From: Ahaetulla prasina
Lineage: Eukaryota; Chordata; Lepidosauria; Squamata; Colubridae
Assembly (NCBI RefSeq): GCF_028640845.1
Contig: NC_080540.1
Location: forward strand, 49,892,561-49,956,560
Reading direction: 5' to 3'
DNA length: 64,000 bases
A model generated the notes under the pieces. That model searched no databases, was not told the origin of the DNA, and saw only the letters and a program-made list of their open reading frames with translations. Positions 1 through 11,251 of the stretch are shown here, one piece after another; the first letter of the stretch is position 1; every line of letters begins with the position of its first letter. A program made the position numbers and the translations under genes.

Positions 1-1006
1 CGGAAGCGGACTGGAGCAGGTCTAGATAGACAGCTTCATCCAGGTACTGGGGTAGCTGACATGCCACCACACTCTACAACCTTCGCCGTGGCGAAGATTG
101 GAGACTGGCGATAGTTCCTAAAACAGCTGGGTCCAGGAAGGCTTCTTGAGGAGGGTCTCACCACAGCCTCTTTCAAGGCCGCGGAAAGACCCCTCCCGCA
201 GAGAAGCATTTGTAATCCCTGGAGCCAGCCTCGTGTCACCTCCTGAGTAGCCAGTACTAACCAGGGGGCACGGATCCAGTAAACATGTGGTGGCGTTCAG
301 CCTGCCCAGCAACCTGTCCATGTCCTCGGGAGTCACAGGATCAAAGTCATCCCAAACCACCTCAACAAGGCGGGCCTCGGAACCCTCGCCTGGATCTACC
401 CAATTTTGATCCAATCCGTCCCGAAGCTGAACGATTTTGTCGTATAGATAACCGTTAAACTCCCCGGCACGCCTTGTAGGGGTCCTCCGCCCCTCCTGTT
501 GGAGGAGGCGGGTCACCGAAACAGGCGGCGGGCGGTTATCTGCCGGCGCAATGAGGAGAAGCGTAGGAACGCCCGCAGCCCTCATTGCCACTAGGTAGGT
601 CCTACTATAGGACCTAACTAGTGTCGGTCAACCTCAGGCGGCTGGATCTCCAGCCCCCCTCTAGGCGTCTTCTCCGGCACTTCATCTCCCTCAGCTCCTC
701 GGAGAACCAAGGAGCTGGTTGAGACCGACGCCGGGTCAGAGGCCGCAAAGGCACGACACGGTCCAAAGCTCCAGCCGTGGCCCGTTCCCAGGCCGCAACT
801 AGCTCTTCAGTCGAGTCGTGGGACAGGTGTTCGGGAAATGGCCCAAGCTCCGTCAGGAACCTCTCCGGGTCCATCAGGCGCCTGGGACGGAACCAACGCA
901 TTGGTTCCGTCTCCCTGCGATGGTGGGTAGCGGTCAGAAAGTCTAGGCGAAGGAGAAAATGATCTGACCATGACAAAGGTTCCACAACTAAATCATTTAA
1001 AACCAA
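1..1006 (-). pseudogene. L2-clade LINE ORF2 fragment, broken
   Basis: Reading the minus strand from about 1006 downward gives the end of an endonuclease domain (a SWSDH motif near 955-975, typical of APE-type LINE endonucleases). It is followed by the linker and start of the reverse transcriptase, which match the better copy at 11252-13072 (shared motifs include STEELVAAWE, PLTRRRSQPAPWF, TPEDMDRLLGRLNATTCLLD). The frame breaks near 600-640 and several times below 240. The fragment runs off the left window edge, so its 3' part is not visible. It is an inactive relic of the same family as 11225-13663, 32265-34195 and 43045-43860. The clade assignment (L2 rather than CR1) rests on the RT motif pattern of the better copies. 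Confidence 0.85.
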
Positions 1007-1061
1007 GACCTTACTGCTTTGAAAGACCTGCTGAAGTAACCATTTTAGTTATCATCTGAAC

Positions 1062-1459
1062 CAGGGTGTCAAACTCAAGGCCCGGGGGCTAAATCCGACC
1101 CACAGGATGGTTAGATCTGGCCCATAGGGCCGCCCACAGGCCGACACGCGGGATGGTTAGATCTGGCCCATAGGGCCGCTCTGGAAATTGCAAAGGACCG
1201 GCTCATGGTGCCTCTGCCAGTGAAAATGGAACCTCAGGAGGGCTATGTGCAGCCCTGCCAAGCTCCATTTTCATTGGCAGAGGGGAGGCCATCACAGGGA
1301 AAACGGAGCTCAGGAGACCATTTTCGCTGGCAGAGCATTCGGGCCACCACAGGCGCACCCGACATGAATGATGTCGAGCTGGCCATGCCCACCCTGGCCA
1401 TGTTCCCTGCCCCCCAAGGTCAAACACAATCCTAATGCAGTTTCGAGTTTGACACCCTG
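1062..1459. mobile_element. Non-autonomous hAT element (CAGGGTGTCAAACTC ends)
   Basis: The ends are inverted repeats (CAGGGTGTCAAACTC at the left, GAGTTTGACACCCTG at the right), a hAT/Charlie-like terminus. The flanks are near-identical 8-bp duplications, atctgaac and atctaaac (7/8). The inside is GC-rich, holds a direct repeat of about 29 bp (near 1105 and 1152), and has no transposase. Relatives are at 14963-15311 and 31331-31541. Confidence 0.85.
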
Positions 1460-1593
1460 ATCTAAACAGATTATCTATTTGAAAAACTGCTAATTCTTTC
1501 TTTGTTTTCCCCACAGGACAAAAAAACAGTTTGAGGGACAGACTAGATTTTTTAGTTCTATGAACATAAAATACTAAAGCTGTACAAACATCT

Positions 1594-1630
<37 letters not shown>
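1594..1630. repeat. (AAC)n microsatellite
   Basis: A pure AAC trinucleotide run abuts the 3' end of the minus-strand CR1 copy that follows. It was probably seeded by that element's 3' tail. Confidence 0.9.
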
Positions 1631-2213
1631 GAGTTGGAAGGGACCTTGGAGGCCTTCCAGTCCAACCCCTTGCCCAGGCAGGAAACCCTACACCATCTCA
1701 GACAGATGGTTATCCAACATTTTCTTTAAAATTTCCAGTGTTGGAGCATTCACAACTTCTGAAGGCAAGTCGTTCCACTTATTGATTGTTCTAACTGTCA
1801 GGAAATTTCTCCTTAGTTCTAAGTTGCTTCTTTTCTTGATCAGTTTCGACCTATTGCTTCTTGTTCTACCCTCAGGTGCTTTGGAGAATAGCTTGACTCC
1901 CTCTTCTTTGTGGCAACCCCTGAGATATTGGAACACTGCTATCATGTCACCCCTAGTCCTTCTTTTTATTAAACTAGACATACCCAGTTCTTGCAACCAT
2001 TCTTCATATGTTTTAGCCTCCAGTCCCCTAATCATCTTTGTTGCTCTTCTCTGCACTTTTTCTAGAGTCTCAGCATCTTTTTTCGTGGTGACCAAAATTG
2101 AATGCAGTATTCCAAGTGTGGCCTTACCAAGGCATTATAAAGTGCCACTAACACTTCACATGATCTTGATTCTATCCCTCTGTTTATGCATAGAATAATG
2201 TTTGAAGTGTTTT
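1631..2213 (-). mobile_element. CR1-type LINE 3' end with ORF2 C-terminus
   Basis: On the minus strand 1688-2095 reads as an open 135-codon tail of a CR1-type ORF2, with VQRRATKMI, LGMSSLIKRRTRGDMIAVFQYL and INKWNDLPSEVVNAPTLE. It is followed by the short 3' UTR (complement of GAGTTGGAAGGGACCTTGG). The copy is 5'-truncated near 2213 and ends at the AAC run. Other copies of this tail lie at 8949-9222, 50286-50555, 51837-52580 and 63071-63489. It is only the C-terminus, so it cannot be autonomous. Confidence 0.85.
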
Positions 2214-2215
2214 TT

Positions 2216-4470
2216 CCATCCCTGAAGATGAGAACAATAAGCTAAATAACAGGCAGTTAATCCTTGTTTGGGATAGAGAAAGGAAAAGAAACTTTAGAAG
2301 GTTTTTTAAGCATTATTCATATGAAAGGTAATAAGGCAGTAGACCTTGTAATAATACAATAGACTAAAAACACACAAATGCCGTCTTTAATATCAACAAC
2401 CTGCCATCCACTATGCTTCCCATTATGGCTTAACAGCACAAATACTTTGTTAAGCAGGGCTACAAGTACAATCAATAAGCTCTACATTGGAATGGGAGAA
2501 ATTACTGAAGTGTAGATATTCATCTCATAATCCATCTTATCAAGTAAGAATATAGCGACAAACATCCTATCCATATATCATTGCTGAATGATACCGATGT
2601 GACCGAATAAAGAAAGAGTACCAATTCTACTTGGCTTGTGTAGCAATGCATAGAAAGTTAGACAGCTGCCATCAGAATAATTCATACTTCTATCAATAAT
2701 ATCTGGACCAAATGAACTATACCATCAAATGAAGGAAAGCTGGATTCAAATGCAAAACTTCTTCAGCTTCCACTGATTTGGCTCCGTGAATGTATATATG
2801 ATCTCACTGATGTAAGACAGCTTATATCAGTGAGATCAATGTTTAAATCTGTATCGATTTTTCAAAGTACCATTTTGAAAAACTGCTTAAAAATAGACCC
2901 TAGAAAATATACTGTGGGAGAGACCATGATTTTCAACATAAAAACCATGTTTGATGGTACAAAACCTGCTTCATGTTATAATTGCAAAAATTGTGTATAT
3001 TTACAAAATAAGGAATGTTTCACAGTTCAATATTGCACTCCATTACCTATGTTGCAGGCACTAAATCTTCAGGTACTGGCCTTTCCACACTAGACTTTTT
3101 CCTCACTACTTTGTCAAATTATTTGTTCAAAAATAAACAGGTAGATGCTGCACCCAAAGATTCAAAAATTGTTATTCAAAGCACTCAGTTTCCATCGACA
3201 CCTAAAGTGGTAAAAGAAGAAATTAAGAGGAAGACTCAATTTAGCATAGACCTGCTATTCCTTGCATCATATTTCCATAAATATTATTTTTGCTTCATTA
3301 TTGCTGACAGCTTTTGAGCTACCTCTTCTACTTTATAGTCATATGAGTATGACTTATCCATCTTTTAATATAACACATTTACACTTTTCTTAAACTGTCA
3401 ACTTTTTTCCAAGCTATCTCTTTCCTCTGTGAAGGGAGAGGACTATTTCTTCCTTTGAAAATAGAACATCTGAGAACATTGTGTTATTCTTAGAGTATTG
3501 CAGTGAACTCATTGGAATGGATGTACCTACAGTATATACATAAACATAAATAATGACTATGTATATACCATAATGTGATCAGACTATATTATGACATAAG
3601 TCACCAAAAGACAGGCAATTGCTGTTAAGGTATTTTATGTAATCCCACTGATTCTTAAATAGCAGTAAAGAAGTCAAATTTTGTGTTATGCCTTTTGGAA
3701 CGGACAAATGTGTGTAAATGATGAGAAGTCCTGCATGCTAACCTCACACCAACAACCTCTGACTGTTAGCTTGACCATCTCCTCAAGCTTCCATCTCAAC
3801 TTTGAACTGTGAATCTGATTTTTAAATTAAAAACTTAAATGAATAACTTAATAATTAATTAAAATGTTGGAGAATTTGTGTCAACCGTACTCCCTCCAAG
3901 TCATTGACTTGTCATGCCATCTGGCCCACATGTAGCTAAATAGAATATCATGGAGCATTATGTCAATGTTTTAATGAAATGAAGATGTAATAGTTACACA
4001 CACACACATATGTATGTGTGTATGTGTGTATGCATGCATGCATGTATGTATGTATGCATGTATGTTTAGTAACACTAATAGAAACATTTCTCTTCTTTCA
4101 GTGATCACATTTTTCAGGATTTTTCAAAGATAAGATTCAGAAAGTTGGCCACACCATCAACAAGAAACTCCAAACTTCAGATTAAATTAAAGCGGCCCTA
4201 AAAATTCAAACAAGTATTTCCTGTCCAGTTTTCTCTCAGTCTCAAGTTTCGGCCCTGGTCTTTCATTCTGCTCTTCACAATTGCCTGGGTTTAACATAAA
4301 TGGTAACAGAAAAAAAGGGGGGAAAGAGGTATAATTTGATAAAAGATTAAAATTGGGGGTGAAGGGTAAGATTGGATTTTTAAGAGAAATGCAAATAGGG
4401 AAATAAAAATAAGAGAAAATATATTGATGAAAGCATGTAAGAAGTGTTGGAAAAGATCTAATTGGATGTA
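2216..4470. other. No gene seen; AT-rich spacer
   Basis: Only short chance frames are present. A small perfect hairpin lies at about 2799-2838 (GATCTCACTGAT and its complement). I recognise no repeat family apart from the TG/ATG-rich run at 3995-4067. Confidence 0.5.
3995..4067. repeat. Compound (CA)/(TG)/(TATG) microsatellite
   Basis: A short CA run passes into TGTA and TGCA tetramers. It is simple sequence with no associated element visible. Confidence 0.85.
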
Positions 4471-4474
4471 ATTA

Positions 4475-4990
4475 GAACTGCAGAAAAAATAATTGCTACC
4501 AACCTGCCTTCTATTGAGGACCTGTATACTGCACGAATCAAGAAGAGGGCTGTGAAAATATTTACAGATGCCTCACATCCAGGACATAAACTGTTTCAAC
4601 TCCTACCCTCAAAACGACACTATAGATCACTGCACAACAGAACAACTAGACACAAAAACAGTTTTTTCCCGAAGGCCATCACTCTGCTAAACAATTAATT
4701 CCCTCAACACTGTCAAACTATTTACTAAATCTGCACTACTATTAATCTTCTCATCGTTCCCATCACCAATCTCTTTCCACTTATGACTGTATGACTGTAA
4801 CTTTGTTGCTGGCAATCCTTATGATTTATAATGATATATTGACCATCATTTGTGTTGTAAATGTTGTACCTTCATGAACGTATCTTTTCTTTTATGTACA
4901 CTGAGAGCATATGCACCAAGACAAATTCCTTGTGTGTCCAATCACACTTGGCCAATAAAAAATTCTATTCTATTCTATTCTATTCTAAAC
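4475..4990 (+). mobile_element. CR1/L3-type LINE 3' end seeding (ATTCT)n
   Basis: It opens with the last part of an ORF2 (4475-4698; motifs NLPSIEDLYTARI, HPGHKLFQLLP, SFFPKAITLLNN, then a stop). A 3' UTR follows, ending in CACTTGGCCAATAAAAAATTC and running into (ATTCT)n at 4962-4987. I recall this tail as the snake L3/CR1 family linked to AATAG microsatellites. The 5' truncation point is the same as in the copy at 35765-36268. Confidence 0.85.
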
Positions 4991-5732
4991 ATGTACCTGG
5001 CTGATATTTTGTTCAGAAAAGAGGTATTGTATGTTGTTGTTTGTGTGTAAAAAATAAAAAAAAACTTTACAAAAAAAAACAACCCAATTGCCTGGTGAAG
5101 CAGCCCTGAAAAAGATTGCTAACTGCTCTATAAAAATAAAAAAATAAAAATATTTTCAGTTTGGCCAAGAAACAAAAGTAAGATTAGACTATTACTATTG
5201 TACTAACGACACTTTTTTTTTTGCAAAGCTTCTCTTTTTTTTTTTTCAGTGACCTTTGCAACAGGACAAATATTTTGAATAACATACATTTGTGGTACCT
5301 TTTTTCTGCCTGAGCAGAACATGCAATATATTGGATATTAGTTTATCTGAGCAATAAGAAAAAGAAACTTAAGAAGATCTCAACTTATTTCATGCCAGAT
5401 AACTACAATTTAAATATACCATGAGATAAATATATTTATGTTTTGTGGCAAATATTTACTGTATTAATAGTACTGCACTCTGAAGATTGAATAAGTGATA
5501 GGGAGAGAAGGGTGCTTTATTGAATAGAAAAGAAGTATGTTAATTCAGCTTAACCATTCATAAAATTCCCAAACAAATTACTTCAAAATGAAAAAAAAAT
5601 CAGGCACATTTTTCTACATTATCCTAGTTTAATATAAAATGTACCGCATTCTATTAATTATTATTTCAGCTCTTATTTCAACCCTGAGCTACAAACATTC
5701 TCTTTTACTGATACTGTATTAATTATTATTCT
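4991..5732. other. No gene seen; A-rich low-complexity spacer
   Basis: There are A-runs near 5050-5150 and T-runs near 5213-5245. I see no coding frame and no repeat family I recognise. Confidence 0.5.
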
Positions 5733-6074
5733 GTGGAAATGAAATTTAAGACTGGGAAAAAAAGGGGACTTGCTGTAGAAAAAAGTGGAAAATCCCTCAA
5801 CTTGCTGCACAGTGTAGTGGTCCACCAGCAGCCTATGGAGCTGGCAGCGGAGTCAGACAGTGAGGAGGCTGGGAAGGAACATGGGCCAGTCCTGGAAGCT
5901 GGGGAAGGCCCAGATGAGGGCTCTGCATTGGAGGCAGAGATGGGGCCCGGGCCATCTGTGAGTGAGGTGCGGACTCCGGAGCCTCCAGAGGCTGACAGTA
6001 GTGAGGCAGAGGAAAAGGAGGAGCCTGTTCCTAGGGCACAGATGTACAGAGCTGCCAGAAGCAAGAGAAACTAA
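5733..6074 (+). CDS. Acidic reading frame overlapping LTR 5' part (status uncertain)
   Basis: A 113-codon frame starts upstream of the LTR and runs into its first 260 bp. The LTR-encoded part is rich in Glu, Asp, Ser, Pro and Gly, then turns basic at the end (RAARS). The same frame is open in the LTR copy at 15365-15977 and partly open at 61225-61836, so it may descend from the end of an element protein that ran into the 3' LTR. In this copy the C-terminus differs because a small indel shifts the frame near 6060. I do not recognise the protein. It may also be a chance open frame in GC-rich U3 sequence. Confidence 0.3.
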   Translation: MEMKFKTGKKRGLAVEKSGKSLNLLHSVVVHQQPMELAAESDSEEAGKEHGPVLEAGEGPDEGSALEAEMGPGPSVSEVRTPEPPEADSSEAEEKEEPVPRAQMYRAARSKRN

Positions 6075-6433
6075 AGCAAAAGGGATGACTCAGGAGTAAG
6101 TCCAGGAGATGATTGGCCCCTCCCATAAGGCTTAAAAGAGAAACAAAGGCACTTGGACCTTTTTGCAGGAAAGCAACATTGCTAACTCTGTTTCCAGTTG
6201 GCGTCTCTTGTTTGTTTCTGAACTTTGTGGGGCTTTGCCAAGTAAGGCCTTTTGCAGGGTGTCAAAGAAGATAAAGGTTGGTGATTATCCCAAAGGACTT
6301 CTTCTGAAGGACTTGTTTTGCAATTAATTGGGACTCAGCTGGGAATGAACGTAATTCCCAGCTGTTACAATAAAATAGGTTTATTTGGGACTAATTGTGT
6401 CTTGTAATGACTCAGTAAACCTAGGTCGCAACA
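5813..6433 (+). mobile_element. Solo LTR, family 1
   Basis: The 621-bp unit begins TGTAGTGGTCC, ends GCAACA, and is flanked by perfect 5-bp duplications CACAG (5808-5812, 6434-6438). A TATA-like CTTAAAAG lies at 6131-6138 and an AATAAA signal at 6369-6374, in the right order for U3-R-U5. No internal region or second LTR is adjacent, so it is a recombination remnant. The 5-bp TSD fits Ty3/Gypsy or some endogenous retroviruses, and I cannot decide between them. Sister copies are at 15365-15977 and 61225-61836. Confidence 0.9.
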
Positions 6434-6768
6434 CACAGTATTTATAGCCTGTTTATAGAATGCTGCAAGGGAAGAATAGATAGGATTTAAATGGTAAAAA
6501 AGAAAGGCAACACATCAAGAACAACAGGAGAATAAAGATCTCTGTCTTGCAAATTCAGAACAACCTCTGTTCTGTCAACCTCAATGATAGGATTATAGTT
6601 ATTTAATCTGCAGCTTGTAGACCACTTCCTACAGTGAGGAAAAGATCCATAGTTCAGCAGAAAGCAAAAATTTCCCAGTCCAGTATGTGGCACTTCAGAT
6701 AGGGCTGGGAAAGACCTGTGTTTTAAATCCCGAAGAGCCACTGTCTGATCCATTTGGACAGAAACAAT

Positions 6769-7070
6769 CAGTGGTGGGATACTGCCAGTTTAACAACCGG
6801 TTCAGTGAGCGTGCGCTTTGCGCACCCGTGCCTAAGGCGCTTGTGCACAGCACTGAAAGTGGAGCATTTAGAAGTCAGCTGCTTACCTTCCAAGTCAGCA
6901 ACTGTAAGTAGAACAGCCGGGGGGGGGATCAGCTGTGCCATGCGACTGAGATGAGCTATAAAGCAGGAAATAAAGGACAGGATAGAGCGAGGGCGGGTGG
7001 GCGGGGCCAACTGATCGTTGGAGCTACCAGTTCGCCAAAACTGGTCCAAACTGGCTGAATACCACCTCTG
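6769..7070. mobile_element. Non-autonomous hAT element
   Basis: It starts CAGTGGTGGGAT and ends ATACCACCTCTG, with subterminal ACCGGTT and CTACCAGTT motifs. The flanking 8-bp duplications are gaaacaat and aaaacaat (7/8). It has no coding capacity. Confidence 0.85.
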
Positions 7071-8295
7071 AAAACAATGTGACAAGCTTGGGGAAGGGGG
7101 ATCTGGGCATCAGGAGAAAGTGAAGGAAGAGACCTGCAACTTCAGCTTTCCTATCAAGTGTTTCAGCAACAGAAAGAGGGTAATGCAGATCGTCTATCAT
7201 GGATGATAGAACTGTTGGTTGCATGTAATGCAATTTCTCAATTTGTTTTTTTCATATTAGGTACCACCCAACTCCAGATGTCTATGGACAACTCATAATA
7301 TAATGAACAATGAAAAAATAATATGAATAATGAGATATTAATAATAATAATAATAAATAATGAAATAAATAAAAATAATAACACAATAAAGAACATATGG
7401 TGATCTGACCAATACATGGGGGGAAAAATCATCCCATAAGAGATTCCATCCATCCTAGCCCAAGATCTGGAAGAATAGCAAGATCTTTATGTCATTTTGG
7501 TATGCTAATAGGGTGGAAGCCACCCAGATCTTAGGAAGAACAGAATTCCAAAAGACTTTTGCTTCCTCACTGATAACAGCTCACCGCCATGAGATGCTAA
7601 GCAAGCAGCCATTGTTAGCCAATTCCTCTCAATGTGTATTTCCCATTGTGTGCCTGTTTATTCACCTGTAATTTCTTCCTCTCCAATGAATGTAAAGACA
7701 AATATTAAACAATATGTCCTCCTTTAACTTTCCTTTGTCCTCCTGTTTGATAGTTTATACCCTCTTTTGCCTGTTCATGTGTTTGTTAATCTTACATACA
7801 AGGCTTTATAGCTTATAGCCAGCATCTTGAATCAACCAGTGCAACACATACATCAAAGTTTATGTATATCAAGGCATAAATATTGCCTTGAGGCCTACTA
7901 GGCCCAAAATGGGGCGCAGGAATGCAGCACATCCCTGTGGCTGTTTTTTGCTCCCAAAGGGGTGTAGCACATCCCCGTGGCCCATTTTTGCTCCCAGGGG
8001 GGTGCAGGAGGTTGAGTGCTGCCTGTCACAACCCCTGGCCATGCCCACCATGACCACTGTTGGATTCTGGACAAGATGAAGCTTCTGAGTGGTCTTCACG
8101 AAGCCCATCTAGACAGATGTAACTCCAGGTTGCAGGTATTACCAATGAAAAGGAAGGTATTCAGACAGAATGGTTTAGGTTTCCATGACGGCTGTGGCTA
8201 TCATTAATCTTCAGTGTGTATTCCCCCATTTCTAATCTAATGATTGGTATTTTGGGCAGCTTTTTGCAAGCAAAGAAGCTTTTTGTATTTTTGTA
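7071..8295. other. No gene seen
   Basis: An AAT-rich tract lies at about 7325-7385. Around 7930-8010 a unit of about 50 bp containing GCAGCACATCCC occurs twice in tandem with divergence. The rest is unassigned. Confidence 0.5.
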
Positions 8296-8415
8296 CAGGT
8301 AATCCTTGACTTACAGCAGTTCATTTAGTGACCACTCAAAATTTCAATGGCACTGAAAAAAGTGACTTATGACCATTTTTCACACTTGCAACCATTGCAG
8401 CATCCCCACAGTCAT
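8296..8415. mobile_element. Tigger-like palindromic DNA transposon, partial
   Basis: A TA precedes CAGGTAATCCTTGACTTAC, the end shared with the complete copies at 17523-17902 and 30686-31080. Homology stops near 8415, so only one arm remains. No TSD can be read on the lost side. Confidence 0.7.
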
Positions 8416-8454
8416 GAGAGGCCGGGTGGGGCAAAGCGCCCCTCGACGTGAGTG

Positions 8455-8591
8455 CAGTGGTGGGATTCCAGTAATTTAACAACCGGTTCTCTGCCCTAAT
8501 GATTTCTTCCAACAACCAGTTCATCAAACTGCTCAGAAAGTTAACAACCGGTTCTCCCGAAGTGGTGTGAACTGGCTGAATCCCACCACTG
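8455..8591. mobile_element. Short hAT element (137 bp)
   Basis: The ends are CAGTGGTGGGATTC and GAATCCCACCACTG, with internal AACAACCGGTTCTC motifs. Flanks cgtgagtg and catgagtg match at 7 of 8. The same family is at 13980-14115 and 40085-40221. Confidence 0.9.
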
Positions 8592-8707
8592 CATGAGTGG
8601 TGTCGAGTTTGCCACATCCACCCAGTCACATGACCACCCAGCTATGCCTACCGAGTTGGTCATTATGGCAGAGAACCAGTCATTAAATTATTTGAATCCC
8701 ACCGCTG
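8592..8707. mobile_element. Fragment of a related hAT end
   Basis: The stretch ends with GGCAGAGAACCAGTC and GAATCCCACCGCTG, which match the right end of the 137-bp hAT family. No matching left end or TSD is visible, so it is a truncated copy. Confidence 0.5.
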
Positions 8708-8931
8708 CATCTAGAGCACATTGCAGAAGTCAAAGTGTGAAGTAACTACTGTGGGGCATGAGTAACAGTCTGAAGGCCTTTTGATCCAGGAGAGGCACAA
8801 GTTGCACACTTAATGAAATAATGCAGTTTCTCTTGGCTATAGCTGCTACCTGCCATGTCATTGAGCAGGAGCTGTGACCCCAAGAAGACACTGAGATTCT
8901 GCATCACTCTTGAATGGGGAAGTGCAAAGCA

Positions 8932-8975
8932 CCTCAGGTGCTTTGGAGTCGGACTGTTCTCCAAAGCACCTGAGG
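8932..8975. repeat. Perfect 17-bp hairpin at a CR1 5' junction
   Basis: CCTCAGGTGCTTTGGAG at 8932-8948 is the exact complement of 8959-8975, with a 10-nt loop. The right arm is ordinary CR1 sequence and the left arm is its inverted copy. Confidence 0.9.
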
Positions 8976-9222
8976 GTAGAACAAGAAGCAATGGGTGGAA
9001 ACTGATCAAGGAAAGAAGCAACTTAGAACTAAGGAGAAATTTCCTGACAGTTAGAATAATTAATAAGTGGAACGACTTGCCTGCAGAAGTTGTGAATGCT
9101 CCAACACTGGAAATTTTTAAGAAAATGTTGGATAACCATCTGACTGAGATGGTGTAGGGTTTCCTGCCTGGGCAGGGGGTTAGACTAGAAGGCCTCCAAG
9201 GTCCCTTCCAACTCTGTTGTTA
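8949..9222 (+). mobile_element. CR1-type LINE 3' end
   Basis: The plus-strand frame up to 9157 carries the family tail (LFSKAPEGRTRSNGWKL, NFLTVRIINKWNDLPAEVV, DNHLTEMV), then the 3' UTR GGCCTCCAAGGTCCCTTCC and a short AT tail. It is severely 5'-truncated and begins at the hairpin described above. Confidence 0.85.
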
Positions 9223-9995
9223 TATTATATTAATAAGATAGCTCTAACCAATGGCTCTAATGACCACAGGCTCAGTCAATTGGTCTTGGTAGCATTAAAG
9301 CAGTGACGGCCTTTCCACATCCATGACCATGCATCTTCCAGGGATGGGAGAAATATTCAACAGCCTCACTTAGCTGGCCTGGGGTTGAAAGATAAAATTG
9401 GGTATCATCAGCATACTAAGATACTGAACTCCAAACTAGCAGATAATGTGTCCTAGCAGTATTATTTATATGTTGAATAAGAGAAGAGAGAGAACAGAGC
9501 CTGTGGAACTCCACAAATGAGGGACTTCAGGAACAACATCTTCCCCTCCAAACAGCACCAACTGGAATCAGCAGCAAAGGAAGAGAGAGAAGCAGAAAGA
9601 GAGTCAATAAGTCAATCAGTCTTGGCTTGCTGTGAAAATAATGATCTGTTGATCTGAAACTACTATTCACTCTGAGGCCATTAAGTCACTCTGTCTTCTC
9701 ATTGGAACTTTCTGTATAATACGTACCAACAATTAAAAACAAGGAAGGTTCTCCTGAGGCTTAGCCTAAAAGGAATTTGTCAGGGCCTGATTCTCAGCAG
9801 TTGTTTATTTCTTGAGTGTTGGGTTTAAGAGGCTGATAAATAGGAGATGACAATTACAAAACCCTGTGAATGTTTTCATTATTCTCATAGGAAATGTAGT
9901 AGTACTGCAGCATAAGAAGAGTCCTGTTCTATCAAGCCATAGAATCTTTTAGTTCAGCATTCTATCTCCAAAGTAGGTGCGCCCTGGAAATAATA
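9223..9995. other. No gene identified
   Basis: The stretch 9230-9530 looks like degraded coding-derived repeat sequence, but I cannot name a family. The rest is unassigned. Confidence 0.4.
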
Positions 9996-10265
9996 CAGTA
10001 GTGGCCAAAATTGTGGAAACCTTTTGGGAAAAGTGTATTTTCTAAAACTAGCTAATAACACCACTTTTTTTTTTTGAGTAGTACCATTCTATATCAATGG
10101 AAAGATAGTTTAGTCAAGAATGTAATACAACAATCCTTTTATGAAAGATTTGCTATTAGAATAGAAGTTACAATATAAAGAAGAAAAGTGAATCACAGAA
10201 AAAACGAGATATACAAAAATGATCACCATAAAAAAAACCAAAGTATACAAAAATTATCACGTCAG

Positions 10266-10716
10266 TTAATACTTAGTTGGGTAACCTTTAGCATGAATTA
10301 CGGCCTTACAACGTCTTCCCATGGAGTGAACCAAGTCTTTTAGTTCTGCAGCTGTTGTAATGTGAAACCATTATGTGAAAGAGTGAATGATTGCTTCTGT
10401 TAACTGGGTTTTATTGCTGGGTCGCTTCTGACTAACAAGTTTCTTTAGTTGGCTATGGGTTGCTCCCAGTTCTGTCTGGTTCTATAGAACCGGTAGTAAA
10501 ACCAGCGGGAGGCTCCACCCACCTGCCATGACGTTATCATGGGTCATCTGTGCATGCGCAGAAGCTTCTGCACATGCACAGAAGAGCACGAGTGCGTGCT
10601 CCCACTGCAAACTGGTAGTAAAGGTAAGTAGAACCCACCCCTAGTTGGCTCCATAGATTTTCAATTGGGTTAAAGTCTGGGCGGTTCCCAGGCCATTCCA
10701 AGCAGTGGAATATGAT
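10266..10716 (-). pseudogene. Tc1 transposase C-terminal fragment
   Basis: Read on the minus strand, 10655-10716 encodes RPDFNPIENLWSQL, the Tc1 motif that carries the last acidic residue of the DDE triad (Glu in PIENLW). After the hAT insertion the reading resumes and ends with SMGRRCKAVIHAKGYPTKY and a stop at 10266-10268, the usual Tc1 C-terminus. The first two catalytic Asp residues and the DNA-binding domain are missing, so it is inactive. Confidence 0.85.
10455..10642. mobile_element. hAT element nested in Tc1
   Basis: The 8-bp duplications agttggct are perfect on both sides (10447-10454, 10643-10650). The interior carries TATAGAACCGGTAGTAAAAC and a right end GTAGAACCCACCCCT. The terminal bases are degraded, so the exact tips are set by the TSD. 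The same family is at 38806-38974 and 63100-63288. Confidence 0.85.
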
Positions 10717-11251
10717 TATCTTGAAATGCCAAAAAAAAAAGTGGTGTTATTATCCATCAAACCTCAAAAATACACTTTTCCCGAAAGGTTTCCACAATTT
10801 TGGTCACTACTTTATGTTAAATCCTATATGTCTGCTGACAATGGAACTTATCCTGATGTAATATTGTATAGGGTCATATTCTAAAATCCAGCTTGAATCC
10901 ATTTCAGATTGATGGAGACTTTTTTACAAATAGGAGTCTTCAGAGTCAGCTACTCCCTTTGAAGTTAGTAAAATGAAGAGCAGGGCTTTTAACAGTATCT
11001 GGAGTCAAGGGGTTAGAATATGCAGAGCACCTCTAATGAATATGGATTAGCTTCAGGATTATAAGGCAAAGGAAGAGCTGGCGGTGAGGTGCTTCTGATT
11101 CAAACAACTTAAAAACCACACCATCCTTCCTTATCATTAATTATGTTTGATTGATTATGTGTCATCAAGTCAGAGTTTACCGTAAGTGATCATATAGATC
11201 TATTCTTCCTCATCATTAGCATGGCATCATAGCACGGCTGAAGAACTAGTT

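Larger units (their letters stand above)
9996..10812. mobile_element. Tc1-type DNA transposon, decayed
   Basis: Inverted ends of about 85 bp (CAGTAGTGGCCAAAATTGTGG at the left, the complement of AGTGACCAAAATTGTGG at the right) are flanked by TA dinucleotides. The interior keeps the C-terminal end of a Tc1 transposase on the minus strand and has lost the N-terminal half. A hAT element was inserted later at 10455-10642. Confidence 0.85.

Noticed and set aside
1782..2198. 138-codon hydrophobic plus-strand frame resembling membrane segments
   Set aside because: It is the antisense shadow of the CR1 ORF2 tail. The same shadow appears at other CR1 copies.
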